NCBI RefSeq assembly: GCF_000340435.2
Contig: NZ_CP011883.2
Location: 2,650,687 to 2,714,686, forward strand
DNA from: Mycobacterium haemophilum DSM 44634
GTDB taxonomy: Bacteria; Actinomycetota; Actinomycetes; Mycobacteriales; Mycobacteriaceae
Direction: 5' to 3'
DNA length: 64,000 nt
The translations under genes and the position numbers were made by a program. Of the stretch, positions 53,271 to 61,917 are shown piece by piece. Under the pieces are notes generated by a model. It was not told where the DNA came from. It did no database searches and saw only the letters and a list, made by a program, of their open reading frames with translations. Position 1 is the stretch's first letter, and the number at the start of each line of letters is the position of its first letter.

Positions 53271-53831
53271 CTAGCCCTTGCTTGTGATGGCGTCGCGAGC
53301 CCGATCCATCATTGCCGCGAACGGGCCGGCGAGCAGGTTAGCAACCTGGGATTCGATACCTGCATGCGGCCTGGTCGGCGCGATCGCCTCGGCGAGCGCG
53401 GCGGCGCGGCCCATTCGCTCGAGCTCATCGTCGCTCAATTCCTCTCCCAGCTTCGCAAACTCTTCAGTCTCCTCGTGTTCAGCGTGATCGATGACAGCGT
53501 CGTAGAGTTCGGCGAGTTGGCTGGTGAAGGCTTCGCTGTCGGCGTCGAGCTTCTCCAACTCGGTCAGCACCTTCTTCGCTTCGTTTTCTTCCGCTAGCCG
53601 AGCACCAACTAGCGCCGCCCCGTTGGGGATCTTGCGCTTGGCCCGCGGGTGAACGATTTCTTCCTCAGCAGTTTCGTGCACGGCAAGCAATCGCCGAAGC
53701 TCGACGAAGGCCTTTTCCCGGTCTTTGCCGGACGACGACAGGGTCGCGGCGAAGAGTGATTTGATCTGTTCGTGCTGGCTGACAAGGAAGTCAACCACGT
53801 CGGTGTGTGACTTAAGAGCGGCCTGAGCCAT
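53271..53831 (-). CDS. Hemerythrin HHE-domain protein
   Basis: The 186-residue helical protein has the HHE metal-ligand pattern: SQHEQIKSLF near residue 19, AVHETAEEEIVHP near residue 51 and DHAEHEETEEF near residue 114. It likely binds a non-heme di-iron centre and senses or scavenges oxygen or oxidants. ATG 53831 has GGAGGACATC upstream. It is the first gene of the unit with the F420 enzyme and UdgX. Confidence 0.9.
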   Translation of the reverse strand: MAQAALKSHTDVVDFLVSQHEQIKSLFAATLSSSGKDREKAFVELRRLLAVHETAEEEIVHPRAKRKIPNGAALVGARLAEENEAKKVLTELEKLDADSEAFTSQLAELYDAVIDHAEHEETEEFAKLGEELSDDELERMGRAAALAEAIAPTRPHAGIESQVANLLAGPFAAMMDRARDAITSKG

Positions 53832-54279
53832 GATGTCCTCCCGGATATTCCAGATAGTCGTAACAACAGCGCGCCGGGCTGAGGCGCGCTCCAAGCTGGC
53901 TACCCGCCCCATCCACATGCCAAACGTTGAGTGCGGCTCTCGTTGGCCCACGTCGTGCGGACAGGTGTAGCCGTCCTCAGGTGGGGTATTGCTTTGGGAT
54001 GGCTCGTGGGGCGCTGCTGCGGCGCCTGAGGATGGCCGGCGCTGCGATGGTATCAAGCTGTGCTGCCCTAGGAGCATCGCCGGAAAGCACGCTCGAGCTG
54101 ATGGTGTGGCCGGTCACGAGAGAGCAACACGCTGTATGCCGTCGCCGGTCCGCGAGCCCGGCACTGATGACACCGGGATCTCGCCGCAACCGATCCCGAC
54201 ACCAGACCATCGCGGTGCAATCGGCGCGCCGTTCGGGTATGGCGGTACCGGGCCGCACGATCCACCAGAGGAGAGATCA
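53832..54279. other. 448-bp divergent intergenic region
   Basis: Frames up to about 118 codons are present but are composed of Arg/Ser/Pro-rich shadow sequence without motifs. The region holds the hemerythrin promoter on the minus strand and the promoter of the gene at 54280 with its GAGGAGAGA site. Confidence 0.5.
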
Positions 54280-54651
54280 ATGAGCGCTGTACAAAAAGAC
54301 ACTCGCGCAGAGATCGACATCGCTGATGACGTTGAAATGCTCAGCGAACAGGCGAAGGCGCTCAAGGAGCTTGGCGTGCAAGACGAACAAGACCCGGTTA
54401 GCGAAGGCCAACGTTACGACTTCAGCATCAGGTGGGGCACGGCACTGGCCGGACGGCTGCGGCGACTAGTGCACTACAGCTCGCTGGGCCTGCTTAGCGA
54501 CGCGGATGAACGCAGATTCCATGCGCTGTGCGACGAGCTACGCGCGCTATCGGATCTGATCGATCGATTCGAGCTGCCGCACCCGATCTTCACCGCCGTC
54601 CCGCCTGCAACCGCCAAGCACTTCCGTCGCGGCCAACGCAGCCGTCCCTAA
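54280..54651 (+). CDS. Small conserved protein of unknown function
   Basis: The 123-residue protein starts MSAVQKDTRAEIDIADDVEM with GAGGAGAGA upstream. It is soluble and mostly helical, with an acidic N-terminus and a central segment RYDFSIRWGTALAGRLRRLV. I do not recognise a family with confidence. Its last 62 bp overlap the convergent 54590-54910 gene. Confidence 0.65.
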   Translation: MSAVQKDTRAEIDIADDVEMLSEQAKALKELGVQDEQDPVSEGQRYDFSIRWGTALAGRLRRLVHYSSLGLLSDADERRFHALCDELRALSDLIDRFELPHPIFTAVPPATAKHFRRGQRSRP

Positions 54652-54910
54652 GAAAATCCTTCTTGGGCAAAATGATTCCGGTCCGCGGCTTTGCACACCC
54701 TGGGGTGCGGCATGTCAACGCGACCAGGTACGAATCGTGGTCCTCATCAAGAAACAAGAATCCAAGGAACAGGGCGTGACCGACGTCGAAGTCGTTTTCC
54801 CCGCAGCACTCGCATTGACCGTGCGTTGCCGCGACCTGCTCGAGCACTCGTTGGCGTGAAGCCGGATCTAAGACGATCAGCTCGGGACGCACCATCGTGT
54901 CATCGTCCAT
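54590..54910 (-). CDS. Small cysteine-containing protein, zinc-ribbon-like
   Basis: The 106-residue frame from ATG 54910 (MDDDTMVRPELIVLDPASRQ) has CECCGEN near residue 33 and CRTPGC near residue 67, which could form a four-cysteine metal site. It follows the Mo-enzyme gene by one base and is likely co-transcribed. The basic C-terminus is antisense to the opposite gene. The function is unknown. Confidence 0.6.
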   Translation of the reverse strand: MDDDTMVRPELIVLDPASRQRVLEQVAATHGQCECCGENDFDVGHALFLGFLFLDEDHDSYLVALTCRTPGCAKPRTGIILPKKDFLRDGCVGRDGSAWRLQAGRR

Positions 54911-54911
54911 C

Positions 54912-56408
54912 TCAGATCTCCACGTCCTTTGCGTAATGGATGTTGTCTTCTCGCCAACCGCCCAACCCATAGCCGATGCCGCGATAGTCGTCGATAAACT
55001 CGATCTGGTTGATCCATTTGGCCATCTTGAAGCCCACTTGAGTCTCCACCCGTAAGCGCAGTGGCGCACCGTGCTTGATGGGCAACGGTTTTCCGTTCAT
55101 CTCATACGCCAAGATGGTTTGCGGTTTGTAGACGAGCTCGAGATCCAGCACCTCGTAGAACTGCCCGGTTCCCTGCGCACTGGGTTCGTCACGGCCACTG
55201 TCCTGCATGGTCAGGAAGCACACGAAGCGCGCCTGCGGCAAGGGCCGCACTAGATCGGCGAGCTGAGCCATCGGGAGCCCCGTCCACTCGCCGATGCTCG
55301 ACCAGCCCTGGACACAGTTGTGCAGAACCCGTTGTGTCTCTGGTTCGGCCAGCGCACGCAGTGCGGCGAGGTCCAACGTCAGCGGCCGCTCTACCAGGCC
55401 GCCGACCCGCAGCCGCCAGTCGACGAAATTGTGTACCGCCATCACCTTGTAGACGATCGAACACGGCGGTTTGCCGTTGACGCGGTGGTCGGACGACAGC
55501 ATCCGTTTCGGATAGTTCTGTCGCGAATCCAGTGGCCGCAGCAGGATGCGCTGAACGGGATTGACCACCGCGCAGAGTATGCGACGAACCTGGACCGGCC
55601 GGCGAAGACTCCACACCGTCGCCGCGATGTGGACGGCGACAATCGCGCCGATGATCAGCAATGTACACAACGTCGCCCAAGTCAGATTGCGGACGGAGCC
55701 GAAGATCATCGAAGCATTGAGCCGACCCCAGCCCCAGCAGAAGACCATCAACAAGTGGATCGCGATAAAGACCAGGAACACCACGAACCCGAGGAAATGC
55801 AAACTGCGCGCGCATTGGCGCCCACCCCACATCCGCACGAACCACGGGAACCGAGCCTCGATCGCCGGGGACTGCGCCGCGCCGGTGAGGATCTGCAATG
55901 GCGCGAGCAGGAAAACAACACCCGCATAGGTCAGCTTCTGGATGGCGTCGAACGGTTCATTAGGCACCAGCGGGGGCAGATTGAATGTCATGTAAGTGAC
56001 GATGTCGTTCCAGGCCTCGGGAAAGATCGACCACGAATTGGGCCAGTACCGCTGCCACTGGCCGGTAGCGAACAGCAAAACGTAGTAGGAAAGCCCCACC
56101 AAAATCCATCCGATCACCGAGATGAAGTGCCAGTGACGGCCCATACCGAGTTTCTTGTGGCCGGGCAGGGCGACCAGTGAGCTGAAATCCTCCTCTTCAT
56201 CGAGGGTGTCGTAAAGCTTGTCGGTCGGCATTTTCTTGTTGGTGAAGCGCGCCCATTCGGTGCCTGGCTTGCTGTCGTCGTGCCAATACAGCTTGGGATG
56301 GGTGGAAAGGATCTCGATTCCGCTGCGCAGCAACAACGTCAAAAACAGAACGTTGAGCCAGTGGTCGACCCGCAGCCACACCGGGTAATCAAGCACTGTC
56401 TGGGTCAT
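54912..56408 (-). CDS. Cytochrome b561-like / molybdopterin sulfite-oxidase-like fusion
   Basis: The 498-residue protein has an N-terminal Ni-hydrogenase-type cytochrome b561 domain with several membrane helices (about residues 10-290) and His residues such as DHWLNVLF, RHWHFISV and HFLGFVVF suited to heme ligation. The C-terminal half is an oxidoreductase molybdopterin-binding domain with the likely Mo-ligating Cys in RVLHNCVQGWSS near residue 385 and PIKHGAPLRLRVETQVGFK. It resembles MsrP/MsrQ joined in one chain. A role in sulfoxide or other oxyanion reduction at the membrane is inferred. Start MTQTVLDYPVWLR at 56408. Confidence 0.88.
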   Translation of the reverse strand: MTQTVLDYPVWLRVDHWLNVLFLTLLLRSGIEILSTHPKLYWHDDSKPGTEWARFTNKKMPTDKLYDTLDEEEDFSSLVALPGHKKLGMGRHWHFISVIGWILVGLSYYVLLFATGQWQRYWPNSWSIFPEAWNDIVTYMTFNLPPLVPNEPFDAIQKLTYAGVVFLLAPLQILTGAAQSPAIEARFPWFVRMWGGRQCARSLHFLGFVVFLVFIAIHLLMVFCWGWGRLNASMIFGSVRNLTWATLCTLLIIGAIVAVHIAATVWSLRRPVQVRRILCAVVNPVQRILLRPLDSRQNYPKRMLSSDHRVNGKPPCSIVYKVMAVHNFVDWRLRVGGLVERPLTLDLAALRALAEPETQRVLHNCVQGWSSIGEWTGLPMAQLADLVRPLPQARFVCFLTMQDSGRDEPSAQGTGQFYEVLDLELVYKPQTILAYEMNGKPLPIKHGAPLRLRVETQVGFKMAKWINQIEFIDDYRGIGYGLGGWREDNIHYAKDVEI

Positions 56409-56422
56409 CTGCGGCGCCCCGC

Positions 56423-56902
56423 TCAGTCCTCCCAGTGTTGCCGTTGCGGATAGGCGACATTGATGCCCAGCAGCACCGACGCATGCAGTGCGGCGAAGGC
56501 ACCGGCCAAGGCGAGCGCAACTGTGGCCGGCGCGAAGTCCCACCGCCCCGTCATCGCCGTGAGACCGGGCAGACTGACGACCCGAGTGACGGTATCAACG
56601 ATGAGAACAACGACCGAGATCAGACTGCCGAAATACCAACCGGACTGTGCCACACGTAGTTTCCGGCCAAAGCCGATACTTCCCCCAGCCAGTACGCAAC
56701 TGGCGATCATCACATATGCGTAGACCATGAAGTACCAGGTCACCGTCGGCTGGTTGGTCAAGATATAGAGATGTGTCGCGGCAATGCCCACAAGCAGCGC
56801 TGCACCCAGTCCCGCAACTGCCCGGGGGAGGTCAAAAGCAACGTATCCGCCGAGGCGAAGCACCCGGTTAAGCCGACCCCGGTGCCACTTTTTTGGCCGC
56901 AT
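56423..56902 (-). CDS. Four-TM membrane protein, probable partner of the Mo/cytochrome fusion
   Basis: From ATG 56902 (MRPKKWHRGRLNRVLRLGG) it encodes about 159 residues with four hydrophobic helices. ATG 56920 (MGLLVEMRPKKW) is an alternative start. No catalytic motif is visible. It lies 14 bp upstream of the fusion gene on the same strand, so it could be a membrane subunit or quinone-interacting partner. Confidence 0.65.
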   Translation of the reverse strand: MRPKKWHRGRLNRVLRLGGYVAFDLPRAVAGLGAALLVGIAATHLYILTNQPTVTWYFMVYAYVMIASCVLAGGSIGFGRKLRVAQSGWYFGSLISVVVLIVDTVTRVVSLPGLTAMTGRWDFAPATVALALAGAFAALHASVLLGINVAYPQRQHWED

Positions 56903-57152
56903 CTCGACGAGAAGGCCCATCGCCAGCGGGTACCCGGAATTGCTCGGCGACAAACTGGGTCGGCGTGATCAACACGACAATGCACCAAAGCACGCCACGA
57001 ATTTAGCTTCGGATTAGATACCGACAAAGATGTAGCACTTATGTCCCCGGCTGGGCTGGCGTATCCGTCAGGCTGGCTCACGGGAGATGATTGCGATGTT
57101 GACCTCCGAACAAGATCCACGTTGAATCTGTTCAGAATGACCCCTGACGCTG

Positions 57153-58022
57153 ATGGCACCTGAACCTTTTCTGACTTACGGGCCGGGCGGTGTTCGCATT
57201 GTTTCTGATCGCCTGGGCGACCCACAATCGCCTGCCGTGGTGTTCCTGCACGGTGGCGGGCAGACCCGCAACTCGTGGGGCCGGGCCGCCGCCGCCGTCG
57301 CCGAGCGTGGCTGGCAGGCGATCACCGTCGACTTGCGCGGCCACGGGGAATCGGACTGGTCGACTGAAGGCGATTACCGCGTGGTCAGCTTCGCCGCTGA
57401 CATCCAAGAGGTGCTGCGTACTTTGCCGCCGCAACCGGTGCTGGTCGGTGCTTCCTTGGGCGGGTTCACCGCGATGCTTCTCGCGGGTGAGCTCGCGCCC
57501 GGCATCGCCAGCGCGGTCGTCCTCGTGGACATCGTGCCCAACATGGACCCATCAGGGGCGAGCCGGGTGCACGCATTCATGGTTGACCGGGTGACATCGG
57601 GGTTCGAATCCCTTGATGAGGTCGCGGACATGATCGCCGAATACAACCCGCAACGACCCCGTCCCACCGACCTTGATGGGCTGCGCACGAACCTGCGCCG
57701 CCGTGGTGATCGCTGGTACTGGCACTGGGATCCGAAATTCATCAGCGACACCTCGTCGCTTCCGCCAATTGAGGTGACCGACGCCGATCGCCTCTACACG
57801 GCTGTCGACGCGATCCTGCGCAACGACGTGCCCATGCTTTTGGTGCGCGGTCAGATGAGCGACCTGGTCAGTCAGGAGCGTGCTGACCAATTCCTTTCGC
57901 GCTTTCCGCAGGTCGAGTTCGTCGATGTTGGCGGCGCAGGCCACATGGTTGCCGGCGACCGCAACGACGTTTTCGCCGAGGCTGTTTTGGACTTCCTCGC
58001 CCGGCATGCCAACACCAGATGA
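57153..58022 (+). CDS. Alpha/beta hydrolase
   Basis: The 289-residue hydrolase has FLHGGGQTRNSWGRAA near residue 31, DLRGHGESDW near residue 61, the nucleophile elbow VGASLGGFTAM near residue 98 and the catalytic His in GGAGHMVAG near residue 270. It fits the epoxide-hydrolase/peroxidase-like lipase group with serine nucleophile. It ends one base from the convergent antiporter gene. The substrate is unknown. Confidence 0.88.
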   Translation: MAPEPFLTYGPGGVRIVSDRLGDPQSPAVVFLHGGGQTRNSWGRAAAAVAERGWQAITVDLRGHGESDWSTEGDYRVVSFAADIQEVLRTLPPQPVLVGASLGGFTAMLLAGELAPGIASAVVLVDIVPNMDPSGASRVHAFMVDRVTSGFESLDEVADMIAEYNPQRPRPTDLDGLRTNLRRRGDRWYWHWDPKFISDTSSLPPIEVTDADRLYTAVDAILRNDVPMLLVRGQMSDLVSQERADQFLSRFPQVEFVDVGGAGHMVAGDRNDVFAEAVLDFLARHANTR

Positions 58023-58023
58023 A

Positions 58024-59211
58024 TCACCCGGCTTGGGTGGACTTGCCGGTCTTGACGGGCGTATCCGCATTTTCGGCAGTCCGGCCGCGCGCCGCCAACG
58101 TGCCGGCGATCGATGTGCCGGCGATCGTCAGCAAAGCGCCGAACATCAACGCCGATGGCTCGCCCGGGCTCAAGACGTGTTCTTCGGTGCCGATGGTGGC
58201 CGCCGCTACCGCCACGCCGAGCTGCGTGGCGGACATCACCGCCAGTGTCAACGGCTGGCCGAATAACCTTGCCGTGCAATGCGCTAGTACACCACCAAGC
58301 CCCAGGCCTACGCCCAGCAGAATTAATTTCGGGTGCGAACCCAGCTCGCGCACTTGCAGCGAGGCGCCGAGCCAGACGAAGAACAGCGGGCTGAAGAACC
58401 CTTCGGTGATGCCGAACAACTGACGCGCCAACCGCCGCGGTTCGCCGACCATCGCGATCACCAAACCCAGCACGAAGCCCGCCAACATGATTGACACGTC
58501 GGTGCTGACGGCCAGTGCCGAAAGCCCGAACAGCACAAGCAGGTTGATCCGCAATTCCAGGGCAAACCGCTGCTTCTCGGAATAATCGTGCATGCGCTGA
58601 CGCCAGCCCCTGCGGTCGCCCGCGCGCAGCAGCGCAAAGATCACTACCGCGCAGCCGGTGATCACCAACCCACCCAGCGCGGCGGTTAGCGCCCGACGGA
58701 AGTCGATCGCCAAGGGCAGCAACACAATACACGCGGCGTTCGCAATAGCGATTTGCGCCGTCACGGAGAGCACTTGCGGTCCATGTAACCGCAACGCATC
58801 GATCATCGGCAATGTCATCGCCGCCGACGACGAGGCGATGAGCACCGCGTATAGCGCCGCGTGGCAGGTGCCGAACTCCGCCGCCAGCCCGACACCGAGC
58901 GCCGACGCGACGGCACCGACCAGAACCGCGCGCGCCAACGCCATGGGCACTGCCGAACGTACCTTGGGGTCGCGGACCGGGACATGGGTGCCCACGACGA
59001 ACATCACCAGTGCGAAGCCGATGTTTGCGAACAACTGAAAAGTTGGGTTGGCGTCATCGACGACGCCGAAACCCGTCTTGCCGAGCACCAACCCTGCGAT
59101 CAGCTCACCGACGATCGCCGGAATCCGCAGGCGCGGCAGCGACGCCAGCAGCGGACCGGCCAGGCCCACGGCAGTTAGCAGCGCCAGCGTGTCGAAGCCG
59201 AACCCGTACAC
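58024..59211 (-). CDS. CPA2-family cation/proton antiporter
   Basis: The 395-residue Kef-type transporter has about 11-13 hydrophobic helices and the family-typical LLASLPRLRIPAIVGELIAG near residue 26. It lacks RCK/TrkA-N and C domains, so regulation by NAD(H) or glutathione adducts seems absent. It likely exchanges H+ for Na+ or K+. The start is taken at ATG 59211. Confidence 0.88.
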   Translation of the reverse strand: MYGFGFDTLALLTAVGLAGPLLASLPRLRIPAIVGELIAGLVLGKTGFGVVDDANPTFQLFANIGFALVMFVVGTHVPVRDPKVRSAVPMALARAVLVGAVASALGVGLAAEFGTCHAALYAVLIASSSAAMTLPMIDALRLHGPQVLSVTAQIAIANAACIVLLPLAIDFRRALTAALGGLVITGCAVVIFALLRAGDRRGWRQRMHDYSEKQRFALELRINLLVLFGLSALAVSTDVSIMLAGFVLGLVIAMVGEPRRLARQLFGITEGFFSPLFFVWLGASLQVRELGSHPKLILLGVGLGLGGVLAHCTARLFGQPLTLAVMSATQLGVAVAAATIGTEEHVLSPGEPSALMFGALLTIAGTSIAGTLAARGRTAENADTPVKTGKSTQAG

Positions 59212-59230
59212 GTCACCAAGTCAACTTTCC

Positions 59231-60130
59231 CTAGAGCGCCGTGCGTGCCAGGGTGCCCGCCGCGATGTTGTTCAGATGGCCGATGGCCACCTCAACCGAA
59301 CTCTGTCCGGGTACCGCCGGAAAACTCTGGTAACTAATGTGCGGCAAAGTAGGCGGATTGGTGCCGTAGAAGGCAATCGCGAGGTCAATCGCCTCGATGA
59401 GCGCCGGACCGCCCACAATCGGATCCGTGACCAGAGCCAAGACCTGCTGCGCGAGGCTTCCTTGCCCGGTGAGCCCGGCGATCAGGGCCACGGCGGCGTT
59501 GATGCTAATGGCGACTTGGATGGCCGCCTTATAGACAGCGGTGATGTCGGCGCCGGCGACGTCGTTCGGCGTCGTGGTGTAGAGGTCACCGGGATTCGCG
59601 AAATCCCACCACGTGTCAACGCCATTCGCGTCCTTGGGGATCTGCGCTGCGGTGAGGTTGATGCTGGCGATACCACGGCCACCCGGGTCGGTGCCGCCCG
59701 GGAACGTGTGCCCGGCAAGCCGCCATGGGTTTCCGAAGGTATAGCCACCAATCAGGTTCGGCCGCGCCCACTGCAACGAACCGGTCATAATCTCGGCCAA
59801 CACGCGCGACGCGGCTTCGGCACCCTGGCTATACCCACCGAGCACGAACGTCTGCTGGGGATGGGCGTTGATCCAAGCCGTGGCGTTGGTGACGGCAATC
59901 TCGACGGACTGAGCGTAGCTCGGTGACAACGGCGCGCCGGGCGGTATCGGCCCAAACGTCCAGGGCGCCTGCACCGGTACCTCGAAGACAAAGTCGGGAT
60001 TAGCGGCATTGACCACATCGGACGGGTAGCCGGTGCCGGGTGATGCCCAAGTACCGGCAAAGGTGAGCACCGCATGCCGCACCAGCCTCACGCCGGAGAT
60101 GTGGGCAGCGATATCGCTGAAAGTAGTCAT
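59231..60130 (-). CDS. LysB/cutinase-like esterase, probable phage-derived
   Basis: The 299-residue protein from ATG 60130 (MTTFSDIAAHISG) has FAGTWASPGTGYPSDVV near residue 24 and the nucleophile elbow GGYSQGAEAASRVLA near residue 98. This pattern belongs to mycobacteriophage LysB-type mycolylarabinogalactan esterases and the related PE-PPE/cutinase hydrolases. There is no clear signal peptide. It overlaps the upstream 111-residue gene by ATGA. It could be a prophage relic. Confidence 0.75.
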   Translation of the reverse strand: MTTFSDIAAHISGVRLVRHAVLTFAGTWASPGTGYPSDVVNAANPDFVFEVPVQAPWTFGPIPPGAPLSPSYAQSVEIAVTNATAWINAHPQQTFVLGGYSQGAEAASRVLAEIMTGSLQWARPNLIGGYTFGNPWRLAGHTFPGGTDPGGRGIASINLTAAQIPKDANGVDTWWDFANPGDLYTTTPNDVAGADITAVYKAAIQVAISINAAVALIAGLTGQGSLAQQVLALVTDPIVGGPALIEAIDLAIAFYGTNPPTLPHISYQSFPAVPGQSSVEVAIGHLNNIAAGTLARTAL

Positions 60131-60462
60131 TTTGCCGTCGTCGGTAACCCGTTGGCTTTGCGCCACTGAATAGCAAACTCCATCAGTTCGATGAGCACGT
60201 CGCCGCTGTCGCGGGTGATTCCGTCGCTGAACGTATGCACCCATGCGATCTGTTCAGCAACGGTGACCTGTTGTTCGAAGGCGTCGTAGGTGCCTTGGTA
60301 TGGCTGCCCGTTGTGAGTAGAGTTCCATGGCCCGCGGGCTGGGTCGTTGACGATATCGCCAATGTTGCGTGGGTGGCGTGCCAGCACTTGGCGCCACGGT
60401 TCGGGGGCGCCATTGATGGCGACGCCGGAGATGTCGGCCTGTAGGGAATCTGCGTCGGGCAC
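60127..60462 (-). CDS. Hypothetical protein upstream of LysB-like gene
   Basis: The 111-residue protein begins MPDADSLQADISGVAINGAP at GTG 60462, with a strong AAGGAGG site about eight bases upstream. It is soluble and Trp-rich (WRQVLARHPRNIGDIVNDPA, then WVHTFSDG). Translational coupling to the LysB-like gene suggests a shared function, such as a phage tail or cell-wall-targeting component. No family recognised. Confidence 0.6.
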   Translation of the reverse strand: MPDADSLQADISGVAINGAPEPWRQVLARHPRNIGDIVNDPARGPWNSTHNGQPYQGTYDAFEQQVTVAEQIAWVHTFSDGITRDSGDVLIELMEFAIQWRKANGLPTTAK

Positions 60463-60668
60463 GGTATTCCTCCTTGCGGTCGGGTGATAATGCCGTGTGC
60501 AGCGGCGAAGTCGTTGGAGACCTTGTCAGTCTGTGGGTTTCGTTGACTGAGCCCCCTCAGCTCCGTCGTCGTGGCCTGCCATGGCAGGGCCTGAGACCAC
60601 TTTATGTGCCCTTGCAGCCCAACGATGTTGCACACGCCCAACGGAGTGCGGGCGATCCGGACAGTCCT

Positions 60669-60905
60669 CTAGCACTCGCAGGCCAGGCCGTCACCATCGC
60701 GGTCTTGCTTAGGACAGTAGGCCGGGTCACCCTCTGGAATGTTGCACCTGCTGTGCGCCTTCGCGTCGGTGCAGTTCTTATACACACAACTGTTGTTGCT
60801 GACTGGCGTGCAGTTCGTGTCGGGCGGGTCCGCAACCGCCATGGGGGCCGTACTGGTGACACTTCCCCAGATAGTTGTCGCGATGAGGGTTGCTCGGAGA
60901 ATCAT
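60669..60905 (-). CDS. Secreted Excalibur-domain protein
   Basis: The 78-residue protein from ATG 60905 has an N-terminal signal peptide (MILRATLIATTIWGSVTSTA) with AVADPP as likely cleavage region. The mature part has four cysteines and the calcium-binding DRDGDGLACE at its C-terminus, the Excalibur motif. AAGGAGG lies nine bases before the start. Such small secreted proteins may bind Ca2+ at the cell wall. Confidence 0.85.
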   Translation of the reverse strand: MILRATLIATTIWGSVTSTAPMAVADPPDTNCTPVSNNSCVYKNCTDAKAHSRCNIPEGDPAYCPKQDRDGDGLACEC

Positions 60906-61094
60906 GTGGCCCAACCTCCTTGTTGGATGACACAGCACGACTCATAGGCAGCGTAAACACCTGACGGTTTATCCACACCGGAAATTGTGGAAATTTGCCA
61001 GCTCAGCCGCTTCGCCCCTCGGTTGAGCCGTGTTGCAGTCACGCCGTTGTTAAATGGCCGCTTTGACTGCCGAAGTCAGGCATTTCTAAGGGGT

Positions 61095-61128
61095 GCGGGC
61101 GGGGCTCGAACCCGCGACCAACGGATTA
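61095..61128. repeat. Left att-like direct repeat of the tRNA(CAT) 3' part
   Basis: These 34 bp are identical to 62674-62707, the T-arm and anticodon-stem side of the tRNA gene at 62670-62743. No tRNA 5' half is present here. The copies flank a 1.58-kb segment with a toxin-antitoxin pair, the arrangement left by site-specific integration into a tRNA 3' end. The 60906-61378 stretch has no other gene that I can support. Confidence 0.8.
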
Positions 61129-61378
61129 CCAACAGCAACTTCGCGTTCAAACGTGATGTTTATCGTCTGCTCCTGTGCCACAACAGTATTCGCCGCCAAT
61201 CGGCAACGATGGGAACCTGATCATTTCCATCGATTCCGATCACTAGCGGCAATATTCGGTAACTCATCTTGCCGTCTTCATTGATCCCGACGGAGGCGAC
61301 GTTCACAGTGAGCGGGCCCAACGGTTTCGTTTGACGTCTATCACCGGGTGCTTCGTGTCGCATCAATCTGGAGCAATC

Positions 61379-61917
61379 TCACCGCGCTGGCTCAAGCACC
61401 AGGCCCCAGGGCGTGATGACATTGGTGAGCGGTTCGGGCGGCGGGTCGGTGAGCGGGATCGGGTCTCCCGCCAAGCTCGCGGTGCCGCGCCCCTCGAACA
61501 GTGCGACGCATGCGTGGCCGTCCAGGCGAGAGGGAAAGCGGACGGCGCCGGCGCCGTGATCTCATGTAAATCGAGGTGCTGCAGGTCGTGCTCAAGCAGA
61601 AAATCGACGTGGCGATGCTCGATCTGTTGGCGGGTGGGCACGTCGGTCAGATCAACCAAGGGACCATCGAGCTGCAGGACCGCGGGCCCGTAGCGCTCGA
61701 CATGACGGCGCATCGCGTCGAGGTTCGGCCGGAAGTCAGCGAGCACCTCGCGCAGATACGTTTCCGCCAAGTCAGCGCAATACAGCGTGCGGAAGCGACG
61801 GTGGAAGTCGTCGAAACGATGACTGAACTGGTATAGCTCGATCGGGGTGAAGCCCAGCGGGTCGGTGTAATAGCCGACGCGCCACAGGATTCGCCCCTCT
61901 TCGGGCGTCGCGATCAC
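61379..61917 (-). pseudogene. RES-domain toxin with C-terminal frameshift
   Basis: From ATG 61917 the frame MIATPEEGRILWRVGYYTD and FRTLYCADLAETYLREVLA, a RES domain that in active members binds NAD+, runs to about HLDLHEITAPAPSA. Near 61565 the frame breaks; the next frame carries GAGAVRFPSRLDGHACVALF and the family C-terminus to TGA at 61381-61379. RES toxins (MbcT/ParT type) degrade or modify NAD+. The lesion removes the conserved C-terminal strand. The gene overlaps its antitoxin by ATGA. Confidence 0.8.

Noticed and set aside
54912..56543. 45-residue upstream extension of the cytochrome b561/Mo fusion
   Set aside because: It overlaps the 3' part of the 4-TM gene, and the membrane domain starts naturally at MTQTVLDYP (56408).
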